From Peptococcaceae bacterium (GTDB lineage Bacteria; Bacillota; Peptococcia; Peptococcales; Peptococcaceae), in assembly GCA_019420345.1 (NCBI GenBank), contig JAHZHI010000004.1:1-46314 (forward strand): 46,314 bases of DNA, written 5' to 3'. This document shows positions 34,175 through 42,100 of the stretch, piece after piece. Within the stretch, counting starts at the first letter, position 1. Every line of letters begins with the position of its first letter. The notes below the pieces were generated by a model that made no database searches, had not been told where the DNA came from, and saw nothing but the letters and a program-made list of their open reading frames with translations. A program made the position numbers and the translations under genes.

Positions 34175-35008
34175 TTACAGTGCCTTTTTAGGACAATTCT
34201 TTACACATTCCATGCAAAGAATGCATTCTGTTCCATTTTTTCGTTTTCTCGAATTATCTGTTACATCAACATCCATTGGACACACACTTTTACACTTTCC
34301 GCATGATATACATTTTTTCTCATCACATTTGATACGCAGTAAAGAAAAATAGCTTGCAGGTTTTAAAAATACAGTGACTGGGCAGATATATTTACAAAAC
34401 GCTCGGTTATCCTTAAATGCAAAAGCAAGAACAATTCCGATTGCATAATAAAGGATATTTCCAAACAGGAAACACCAGAACATGATGCGTTCAACATGAC
34501 CTACCTGAAATAAAAACAGCGAGGCCACAAAAACCAGAGATACAATAAAAGTTAAATATCGTATTTTCTCCAATTTCTTTTTGCGAGAAGTCATTGGGAT
34601 CTTGTATGGCAGAAAATCCAAAACCATTGCAGTCCAACAAGCATATCCACACCATCCTCTTCCAAAGATCAGTGGACCAAATATTTTTGCAACTACATAA
34701 TGTATTGTCGCTGCTTCAAATACCCCTGTAAACAAATAATACCAAAAGCCCTCTATCTGCATATTCTCGTTACAAATCAGCCCCAGATAAACAAGCATAT
34801 ACAGACCGATGAATAATTGAACTATGCGTCTGGCATGTTTATATTCTATCTGAAAGAGCAGCAATCCAATAGCTATCACTGTACCTATATATGAAAAATT
34901 AAACAAATAAAATAGATTGTCCTTTGTCAGCCAAAGAATTACTGCTATAGCTTCAAATATCACCCAAAATCCCAGGGAGATATACCATTTCTTATTCTTA
35001 ATTTCCAA
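34175..35008 (-). CDS. Polytopic membrane protein with two C-terminal 4Fe-4S motifs (NapH/YccM-like)
   Basis: 277 residues. About six membrane helices (15-35, 40-60, 65-80, 95-110, 150-170, 178-200), a conserved GRGWCGYACWTAMVLD near 120, FCKYICPVTVFLKP near 205, and two ferredoxin motifs at the C-terminus: CISCGKCKSVCP and CILCMECVKNCP. NapH/NosR-like proteins pass electrons across or along the membrane to extracytoplasmic acceptors. Base composition is clearly AT-richer than neighbouring element genes, so it is probably separately acquired cargo. Partner unknown. Confidence 0.82.
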   Translation of the reverse strand: MEIKNKKWYISLGFWVIFEAIAVILWLTKDNLFYLFNFSYIGTVIAIGLLLFQIEYKHARRIVQLFIGLYMLVYLGLICNENMQIEGFWYYLFTGVFEAATIHYVVAKIFGPLIFGRGWCGYACWTAMVLDFLPYKIPMTSRKKKLEKIRYLTFIVSLVFVASLFLFQVGHVERIMFWCFLFGNILYYAIGIVLAFAFKDNRAFCKYICPVTVFLKPASYFSLLRIKCDEKKCISCGKCKSVCPMDVDVTDNSRKRKNGTECILCMECVKNCPKKAL

Positions 35009-35166
35009 TTAGTTTCCCCCTGTAAATTTCCGATTTGTCATTGTTTTCATTATACTTCATCCAGATGGGCAAGTCCACAAAGGGGTAGCTAGCGTAAGGG
35101 AAATGTAGCTCCCCCCTGTGATGATTGACAGGAACCGGAACGCTGAGAGCAATTATCCGCTTTTTG

Positions 35167-35199
35167 CTGGAAACTCCTTACTCTGTAAGGGGTTTCCAG
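35167..35199. repeat. Hairpin overlapping the DUF3847 stop
   Basis: CTGGAAACTCCTTAC / GTAAGGGGTTTCCAG, 14 of 15 pairs, three-base loop, with the stop codon in the stem. No U run follows on the minus strand, so a remnant of an insertion end is as likely as a terminator. Confidence 0.5.
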
Positions 35200-35477
35200 G
35201 CTACCCGACCTTTCACGCTTTCCGCAACCACTTCTTTCATACCAGTTTTGGAAAATGCCTGTTTCAGAATGTCCATCACATCATCGTCCGTCAGTACGTC
35301 CGGCCTTATCAGGTAGCTTTCCAGCATAGCGGCTCTGGTACAAAGCCGGTGCGTCCGTTCCTTCCGGATAAGCTGTTTTTTCTGGTGTTCCAGTATCTTT
35401 TCTTCGTGTTGCGCCCGCCGCAGTCTGGCTTCGCCTTTGTCAAACTCCCGATTGTGCTTTTCCAGCATTTCATTCAT
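35178..35477 (-). CDS. DUF3847 mobile-element protein
   Basis: 99 residues from the ATG at 35477, which has AAGGAGGG upstream and overlaps the preceding stop as TGATG. Coiled-coil rich: NREFDKGEARLRRAQHEEKI, then RTHRLCTRAAMLESYL and DVMDILKQAF. DUF3847 genes lie between repA and the relaxase in Tn1549-like elements, as here. The last residues (WKPLTE) fall inside a hairpin at 35167-35199 and may be a junction tail. No known function. Confidence 0.75.
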   Translation of the reverse strand: MNEMLEKHNREFDKGEARLRRAQHEEKILEHQKKQLIRKERTHRLCTRAAMLESYLIRPDVLTDDDVMDILKQAFSKTGMKEVVAESVKGRVAWKPLTE

Positions 35478-35572
35478 CACAGGAGCCCTCCTTGTTTGGG
35501 GAACAGCGTGTAAATACAGTTCGGTTCGCCCACACCCTGGCGAACCCACAGGATCAGCCCGGCGTCCTCTAA
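35477..35572 (-). pseudogene. C-terminal tail of a RepA-type replication initiator
   Basis: 31 codons: LEDAGLILWVRQGVGEPNC and IYTLF, matching the winged-helix wing of element RepA proteins (AGLIxxxRQGxxxPNxIY). It has no start of its own and is read in frame from an IS200 TnpA fragment. Its TGA overlaps the DUF3847 ATG, the order expected of an original repA-DUF3847 pair. Confidence 0.55.
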
Positions 35573-35710
35573 TTCTTTCAAACTCAGCTGATCATTCATG
35601 ATATCTTCCTGCAATTGATTGTCTATATATTCTCGTATCGCATTTTCATATTTCCCAACTGGATCTACATAATACCCTCGACACCAAAAGTGACAATTAG
35701 TACATAAGCT
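35573..35710 (-). pseudogene. IS200/IS605 TnpA C-terminal fragment
   Basis: About 46 codons after an upstream stop: HFWCRGYYVDPVGKY, then IREYIDNQLQEDIMNDQLSL and KE, the family's C-terminal strand and helix with the YIxNQxxED pattern. The HUH and catalytic Tyr upstream are largely missing. It is fused in frame to the RepA tail at 35572/35573. Confidence 0.75.
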
Positions 35711-35732
35711 TTAGGGATACACCTTTTCATAT

Positions 35733-35766
35733 TGGGAAGCTGGCAGCTTAATTGACGCCAGCTTCC
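35733..35766. repeat. Hairpin between IS200 fragment and recombinase stop
   Basis: GGGAAGCTGGC / GCCAGCTTCCC with a 12-base loop and a T run on the plus strand. It may be a terminator or the outer end of the recombinase-bearing element. Confidence 0.6.
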
Positions 35767-35803
35767 CGTTTTTTCATCACTTTCTGGGGGGTGATTGATT
35801 CGT

Positions 35804-37114
35804 TTACGCCCCTTCAATTTTGCCCACGAAGTTGTAGTAAATGTCGATCTTCTGAACGCGCTGGCCGCTGCTTTTGTCCACCTCATGTACCACGATCTTC
35901 TGGATGAAAGTATTCAGCACATCGCGGGTCAAATCCTCGAAGCTGAGATTGCGTTTCACCAGAGAAAGGAAGCGGCTGATATTCGCCGTCTTGTCCTTTT
36001 TCTCTGACAGCAATGCGGTCAGTTGCTGAATGCTTTCTGAAAGCCCAGCCTGTTCAGCTTCGTATCCGGCAGACATTTTTGCGAAGCGCTCATCACTCAG
36101 CTTGCCTTTGATGTTGTCCTCATAGAGCCGCTGGATGATAATATCCAGTTCGGAATACCGCGCCCTCTGGGTATCCAGTGTCCTCTGCATTTCTGCAAAG
36201 GCCCGTTTCTGTTCCTGCATGGAATCCTCCACCAGCATATCGACAAACTGCTTTTCATGCTCTGCGGCAAACTGGGTCACTCTCTGTAAGTCTGCCATAA
36301 CCAGCTGCTTCAGCACCTTGAGGGTAATGTGGTGGGTGGTACAGGGGTGTACCCGTTTGCTGTACCCTCCGCAGGTATAATACTCCTTCTCGGTTTTTAC
36401 TGACCTTCCCCGATGGTGGTACATCTTAGAGCCGCAGTCGGCACAGAACAGAAGGCCGGAAAATAGTCCCGGCTCCCCGCATTTGATATGCCGCTGTCTG
36501 CTGTTGACCCGGAGGGACTGCACCCGGTCAAAGCTGTCCTGGTCAATGAGGGCAGGCTGTGTGTTTTCATAGACGACCTGTTCTTCCTGGCTGTTGTGGA
36601 TGACCTTTTTGCTTTTGTAGGACTTTTTTGTGGTCTTGAAGTTCACCGTATGCCCTATGGTACGTTCCGCCATACCGATTTTTTCAGCGGTGTCGGCTGT
36701 AAAGGGCTTCATTCCTAAAACGGCGCTTGTCGCCGTTTTAGAGGTCTGGCCGTTCCGCTTTCCCTGCCGCGTTTCCGGGTGGAGGGTTTCGTAAATCTCT
36801 TTGCGGCGGGCAAGCTGCTCGCCTTCCTCCGGGTAATCCAAGTTATGGCGGATCATGTTCTCGTCAATCTCTGCCAGTTCCGCCTGAAGCCCCTCCAGGC
36901 TGGTAACGGTACAGTCAATCTCTGTCCAGCCCAGCAGCTTTGCGGCCTCCAGACGGTGCAGACCCGCAATCAGGGTATGCCCCTGGTCGATGGTAATGGG
37001 GTTGAGAAGCCCCAGCTCCGCCATACTGGCGGCCAGTTCCCCGATATGTCGGCGGTCGGTTTCCCGCCTGCCGGAATTAATCTGGATACTGTCAACAGGC
37101 ACTTTCATCTTCAT
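35804..37114 (-). CDS. ParB N-domain fused to the C-terminal half of a large serine recombinase
   Basis: 436 residues from the ATG at 37114 (AAAGGA five bases upstream). Residues 1 to about 154 are a ParB/Spo0J-type domain: PVDSIQINSGRRETD, GLLNPITIDQGHTLIAGLHR, EIDENMIRHNL and AEKIGMAERTI. Then, with no stop, comes VNFKTTKKSYKSKKVIHNSQ, the recombinase domain of TnpX-like serine integrases, the zinc ribbon CADCGSKMYHH...CGGYSKRVHPC, a coiled coil (about 300-370) and the C-terminus DLTRDVLNTFIQKIVVHEVD. The catalytic resolvase domain is absent, so it cannot cut DNA as an integrase; it could still bind DNA. Junction near base 36650. Confidence 0.82.
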   Translation of the reverse strand: MKMKVPVDSIQINSGRRETDRRHIGELAASMAELGLLNPITIDQGHTLIAGLHRLEAAKLLGWTEIDCTVTSLEGLQAELAEIDENMIRHNLDYPEEGEQLARRKEIYETLHPETRQGKRNGQTSKTATSAVLGMKPFTADTAEKIGMAERTIGHTVNFKTTKKSYKSKKVIHNSQEEQVVYENTQPALIDQDSFDRVQSLRVNSRQRHIKCGEPGLFSGLLFCADCGSKMYHHRGRSVKTEKEYYTCGGYSKRVHPCTTHHITLKVLKQLVMADLQRVTQFAAEHEKQFVDMLVEDSMQEQKRAFAEMQRTLDTQRARYSELDIIIQRLYEDNIKGKLSDERFAKMSAGYEAEQAGLSESIQQLTALLSEKKDKTANISRFLSLVKRNLSFEDLTRDVLNTFIQKIVVHEVDKSSGQRVQKIDIYYNFVGKIEGA

Positions 37115-37823
37115 ACCGTCCTTTCTGCCGCTGGTGCGGCTGTATTTGCTCCATGCCGGATGAAACACCATGCGCCGCAAGCTGTGTGCTTGTGGCGGCA
37201 GGTCTTGCATCCCGCAAGAGTGAAAGGAACCGGACAGCCTTTGCCGGTCGTATCTGCCCCAATGTACTGTGATTGGCTAAGACCGGCGCAGGCTGCCCCT
37301 GGCTCCTTATATCTCAACGTGTACCGTATTATCAGGCGACCGGATCGCCCTGCTGCCCATCCCCGGTACGGGAGTTGTAAGCCCGTCTGCGGCAACAGAC
37401 GCCTTGCAGCTGACGGATGGTGGCGGCAGTTGACTAATCTGCCCAGGCCGATCTCCCAGCTGCCCCCTTTCACCCTGCGGTACGGGAAGTGCGGTCGTCC
37501 TCCATCGCGGGTCATGGCGGTTCCCGGAGCTGCCAGCGCCGGGGTACAGGCCCATCGGGTGATGCTCGTGCCTTTGATGTGATCTTCTGACAAGCGGGGC
37601 CGGGGAGAATCTCACCTCCTTTCTTCCGGCTCTGCTTGCAGGCAGTCGTCGCGCCCTTTCCTGGGCCGCTCACCGTTTTCGCGGTGTGCGATGGATTTCG
37701 TAGCTTACATACTGGTTATGAGCGGGTATTTCCCACTGTTTTTCAAAGTACAGAAAGGGAGACAAGTCCCCTCACTTACTTAAGTAATGGGAAGGCAGTT
37801 TTGACCCGCTTTTGAAGTGATTT
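37115..37823 (-). other. 709-base leader region, possible structured RNA or small ORF
   Basis: No recognisable protein family. It is GC-rich with several hairpin-forming stretches, and has a strong AAAGGAGGTGAG at about 37616-37627. A 160-codon Arg/Cys/His-rich frame from TTG 37593 ends in an ATGA overlap with the ParB-recombinase start (37111-37114), but its composition is unlike a normal protein. Either a leader RNA or a coupled leader peptide; the sequence alone does not decide. Confidence 0.4.
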
Positions 37824-38276
37824 TTAGAAATTTTCCTCCAGCTTTTTTCTCAGCTTATCTAAAAGCGCCCGTTTCCTCCGCTGGAAGGTGGACAGCACCA
37901 GGTTCATGGCAGCGCAGGCCTGCCGCTCTGACCGTTCCAGGAAGTACAGCTGATAGACGATCTGCCGTTCTTCCTCCGTCAGTCCTTCCAGCAGTTCCTT
38001 CATCCAAAGGGAGGAAACCGCCTGCTCCTCTACTGGCGTATCCTGTGCGGCAAACTGCTTGTCCATTGCCAGCAGGCGGTCAAGGGAATCCTCTCTGCTG
38101 GGAGTAAAATCTGCGGTCTGGGCGTCCTGATCTGTTGAGAAGCGTTCTGCTTTCAGCTGGCGGGTAAAATAATCCTCCTTGGCTGTGTAGTGCCAGTAGG
38201 CGTGGTAGACCTGTTCGCTTACTGGCACAGCTTGTCCGTCTATGTAAAGATACCGTTGTTTTCTTTCATTGCTCAT
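37824..38276 (-). CDS. Element sigma-70-like factor (region 4 HTH)
   Basis: 150 residues. Start at the ATG at 38276, six bases after GGAGG. N-terminal DGQAVPVSEQVYHAYWHYT is typical of conjugative-element sigma-like proteins, and a C-terminal region-4 helix-turn-helix (about 95-150) carries LTEEERQIVYQLYFLERSER and MNLVLSTFQRRKRALLDKL. It probably drives element genes, as in Tn916-family orf7-type regulators. Upstream is a leader ORF overlapping its ATG and an attenuator-like hairpin. Confidence 0.8.
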   Translation of the reverse strand: MSNERKQRYLYIDGQAVPVSEQVYHAYWHYTAKEDYFTRQLKAERFSTDQDAQTADFTPSREDSLDRLLAMDKQFAAQDTPVEEQAVSSLWMKELLEGLTEEERQIVYQLYFLERSERQACAAMNLVLSTFQRRKRALLDKLRKKLEENF

Positions 38277-38443
38277 GGTGTTCCTCCGTTTCGATTCGTG
38301 GGTTGGTTTGCGGACGAATCGAAACGGGGCGGCGACCGGCAACGCGGAAAAATAGATAAAACAGAACGGACAGGAACATGGTAATAACCCATGCTCTTGT
38401 CCGTTCTGTTTTGTAGGACTTTATTGACTACTAATAGTTCCAT
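38273..38443 (-). CDS. Leader ORF coupled to the sigma-like gene
   Basis: 56 codons from ATG 38443 (MELLVVNKVLQNRTDKSMGY...), ending in an ATGA overlap with the sigma start. The frame reads through the inverted repeat at 38360-38410. No family recognised and no strong ribosome site; composition towards its end (Pro/Arg) is poor for a folded protein. Best viewed as a possible leader peptide controlling the hairpin. Confidence 0.4.
   Translation of the reverse strand: MELLVVNKVLQNRTDKSMGYYHVPVRSVLSIFPRCRSPPRFDSSANQPTNRNGGTP
38360..38410 (-). promoter_or_regulatory. Attenuator-like hairpin ahead of the sigma-like gene
   Basis: AACAGAACGGACA...CATGG / CCATG...TGTCCGTTCTGTT, a 22-base imperfect inverted repeat, followed on the minus strand by TTTTATC. 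It lies inside the leader ORF, 84 bases before the sigma start, the arrangement of ribosome-controlled attenuation. Confidence 0.6.
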
Positions 38444-38527
38444 CCCGCGCCGCAGCAAATGCCATGATCGGGAGCTAAAATTTTTTATTTCTGGCGCAAT
38501 TTTATAGCCAGGTTTCTTTGTCAAGAA

Positions 38528-38555
38528 CGCCTGCCGAAAGCAGGCAGGCTATTTT
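38528..38555 (+). repeat. Small hairpin in the sigma/XRE divergent spacer
   Basis: GCCTGC-CGAAA-GCAGGC followed by TATTTTC on the plus strand. It may be a terminator remnant; no plus-strand gene precedes it. Confidence 0.4.
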
Positions 38556-38684
38556 CTTTGTATAGCATCAGCTCCCTCCTTAGACCGAAATAAGGAACGG
38601 ATAGTAGCTATAAAAAAGCTACTCTGCAATCATTTCACATAGCATTGGCAAATCGTAAAATAATATTGTGTGAGGTGACGGAGA

Positions 38685-39038
38685 GTGTCTAAAAAAAGAC
38701 AACAAATTGTTTTCTCATTTGGCAGCTCAATCCGCTATGCCAGGGAAAAAAGAGATTATACGCGTGAACAGATAGCAGATCGAGCTGAAATCAGTTCTCG
38801 TTTTCTGGCAGCCATTGAGAATAACAAACGGAAGCCGAGTCTGGATGTACTGATTCGTTTGGTTAATGCCATTGGTGCTTCATTTGATGAAATTCTTGCT
38901 CCACAGATGGAGCGAGGAAGTGAAACTATTGACCGTATCCAGCGTTTAATCCTGCAATGCAGTCAGCGGGATCAGGAACTTTTACTTGCCCTGATTGATA
39001 AAATGCTGGACACCAGAGAAAAACAAGAGAAAAAATAA
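38685..39038 (+). CDS. XRE family HTH regulator
   Basis: 117 residues. Starts at GTG with GAGGTG eight bases upstream. HTH_3 domain (12-70): YAREKRDYTREQIADRAEIS, SRFLAAIENNKRKPSLDVL. The C-terminal helix RIQRLILQCSQRDQELLLAL is a dimerisation tail seen in element repressors. Divergent from the sigma-like gene, so it likely represses element functions. Confidence 0.87.
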   Translation: MSKKRQQIVFSFGSSIRYAREKRDYTREQIADRAEISSRFLAAIENNKRKPSLDVLIRLVNAIGASFDEILAPQMERGSETIDRIQRLILQCSQRDQELLLALIDKMLDTREKQEKK

Positions 39039-39074
39039 ACGCGGTGGGGTTTCCTGATACCCGACCGCGTTTAT
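39035..39074. terminator. Convergent terminator of XRE and SLH genes
   Basis: ATAAACGCGGT(G)GGGT / ACCC(G)ACCGCGTTTAT; the XRE stop lies in the stem. Flanking A/T runs allow use from both sides. Confidence 0.78.
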
Positions 39075-39115
39075 CTTTGTCCGCTGATATACGGGCAAAT
39101 CTTTTTTATTGTAGA

Positions 39116-42100
39116 TTACTTTCTTGCGCCATCCGAGCCAATGGTATGACCGTCAATGATGGTGTTCACCGCCATCACCCCATCTGCATAGAAGTAGTAC
39201 CACTTGCCGTCAATCTGTTTCCAGCCGCCGGCAAACATCATTCCGGTTGTCTTATCCAGCCAGTACCACTTCTGGTCATCGGAGAGCCAGCCCTTCACCG
39301 GCTCCCCGTTTCTGTAATAGCTCCACTGGCCGCTGTCATTCTGCTGCCAGCCGTTTGCGGCCTGCGGGTCAATGACAATCTCCACAAACCGCCGTAGGAC
39401 GGTGGCGACTTCGGCGCGGGTGGCGGTTCCGGCAGGGTCAAAGCGATTGTTTGTCTTTCCTGCCAGGATGCCCGCCTGCTGCATGGCCCTGACCGCATCC
39501 TTCGCCCAGGAAGAAATGCTTGCGTTGTCCACAAAGGTTACAGCTTCCAGGGTTTTCGGAACTGTGTAGCCCAGTTTTTTGGCGTAATTTGCCATGATGA
39601 CCGCCATCTGTTCCCGGTTGATGTTGGTATCCGGCGCAAAGGTGGTGGCGGTAACGCCCTCCACAATGCCGTTCTGCGCCGCCCAGTTGACATAAGGCGC
39701 ATAGTAAGCGTCGGCTTTCACATCGGTGAATTTCCCGGTCTTGTAGCTGTCCGGGTTGATGCCTGCCAGCCGCCCCAGGGCGGTGACGAACATTCCTCTG
39801 GTCATGCCGGTGTTGGGGCTGAAGGTGGTGTCGCCGGTGCCGGAGAGCAGTCCCCGGCTGGCTGCAAATAGGATGTTATCTGCCGCCCAATGGCCGGTAA
39901 TGTCGGTAAAGGCCGGGGCAGGATTCTTGTAGCCCACGCCGTAAACGCTGAAATGGCCGGTTTCAAAGACAACCGCCTTCTGGCTGGCATCGTAGCTGGA
40001 TTTGGTGATCCACTCCACCTTGCCCGCGTCGTCTACATAGACTGCGTACAGGTTTCCGGCAGCTTCTCCCTTTGCCGGGGTGTAGGGCAGGCGCACCGAG
40101 ATAGTGTGGCCGCTCAGAGTGGTGATCGGCGTCTCCTTGCCGCCGGAGAGATACACCAGCGACAGGTCGTAGACCGGTCTTGTGCCGATGGCGGCTTTGG
40201 CCTCGGTGGAACTCAGCGCATCCACCTTGTCTGCCCGGAGGATGATGTCCTCACCCTTCGATACGGTATCCAGCTGCTTCAGAGTATCCATGCCGATATT
40301 GACCGAAACCAGATGGTCTGTTGCAACGGTAAACTGCCGGACGCTTTCTTTGACCAGCAGATCCAGAGTCTCCGCCTGGATAGTCACATGGAAGGAGGTC
40401 TGGTTTGCCGCCGGGGTGAGGGGAACGGTGACAGCAATCCCGTTTTCTGTGGTGCCGTTCTCTTTGGCATCCTGTTTGGCCTTGTCGATGGCGGACTGGA
40501 CAGAGCGATTGTCCACTGCCGCATTGCCGTTTTTATCCAGCTGCATGGGTTTGGTTTCACCGGTGACAGGGGCTTGAGGCTTGTCCTCCGGCTGGTTGGT
40601 GTTATCATTGTTGCCGGAATCGTCAGAACCTCCGGAGGATGAGCCTCCACCGCCGGACGAACCACCGGAGGAGGAACCGCCTCCGCCGCTGGAAGGCCGA
40701 TCGGAAACGGTCAGTGTTCCAGGAACATAAGTGATCGCATAATTGTCATTTGACAGCGTACCAGTGATGTTGATTGTAGTTTTTCCGGTTTTGCTCATGT
40801 CCGGTGTCTGTGCGTAGTCCAGTGTTACAGTGCCGCTCAGGGTATCTGCGCCGACCAGCCCCTCCACCTTGTAATCCTTATCTGCTTCCGGACTGCTCAG
40901 ATCGGGCGCGGTGCTGCCGGTGTAGGCGCTCTTATCAAGCACCGTAACGGTAACTGCCTTTTTCGCTACGGTCACAGTCAAGCTTTGTTCTGCCACATCC
41001 GCGTACTCTGCATTTCCCTGAACCTTATACCAAACGGTGTATTCCCCGGCATTTTTCGCTGTGGGGAGCTGCTCACTCCACTCAGAATCGTCAAGCCGGT
41101 AGAGCATCGTGCCGCCAGTTGTCTTGCCTGCTGTAACCAGAGCCTGTTCTGCACCGTTGTAGGTCAGGGCGTTTGCCGTAGGTGCCGTAACAGTGGGGAC
41201 AAGCTTGTTGGTCGCATCGACATTGACGGTCAGCGTGATGTCCTCATAGTTTGCGCTCTTGATTACTACGGTCACTGTACCCACAGAGCCGGTGGTTTCC
41301 ACGTCATTTTTCTGAATGGGCAGGATCAGCTTGCCGTTTTCCACCTTCGCGCCGCTGGTGTAGTAGCGGCCATCCAGTTTGATTTCGCCGATCTCATAGG
41401 TGAGCGCACCGTACTCTTTGGGAGTTTCCAGCGTGGGCAGGGTGGGGAGCGTCACAGTGTAGGTCTTTTCGTAGCCGTTTACAATGACGAGCGCAGTTTC
41501 CCTGATGAAGTCAGGCGCAGCGGCCTTGGTGATGCTGCCAGCAGTAATGAAGCTGCTCTGCTCCAGGGCGTAATTCTTCGCAGTCTGCTCCATCAAGGTC
41601 ACTGTGGCAGTGACGTTCTTGCCGCTGCCCACACTGGCATCTTCAAAGCTGGCGGTCACGTTGTAGTCTGTGCCTCGGTTCAAGGTCACGTTGTCGAAGG
41701 TCACGCTGGTAATGTCCGCGTTTGTTGTGCCATCATAAGGCTTGGACACAGCCGTTACCCCGGTGATCGTCAGCGGCTTCTTCCCAATGCTGACCACCAC
41801 GCTGGCGGGTACGGTATCGTTGTGGTTTGCATCGCCAATCACCCGATACCACACGGTATACGTTCCGGCATCGGTGCCGGTAGGGATGTCCTGGCTGTAT
41901 GTGCCGTTCTCGGTCAGGCTGTACTGCATAGTGCCATAGTTCGCCACGCTGCCCGCAGTAATCAGCGCCTGATCCTGGCCAGTATAGGTCAGGTTTTCCT
42001 GCGCTGTGGGGGGCGTGATGCGGCTTGCGCTGATGTTGGCCTTTTGTACCGTCACAACAATATCCTTGCTCATCTTCACGTAGCCGTCGCAGGTGGCCGA

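Noticed and set aside
37307..37615. 102-codon Pro/Arg-rich frame with GTG inside the ribosome-site-like sequence
   Set aside because: Start overlaps the AAAGGAGGTGAG itself and composition is unlike a protein; kept only as part of the unassigned leader.
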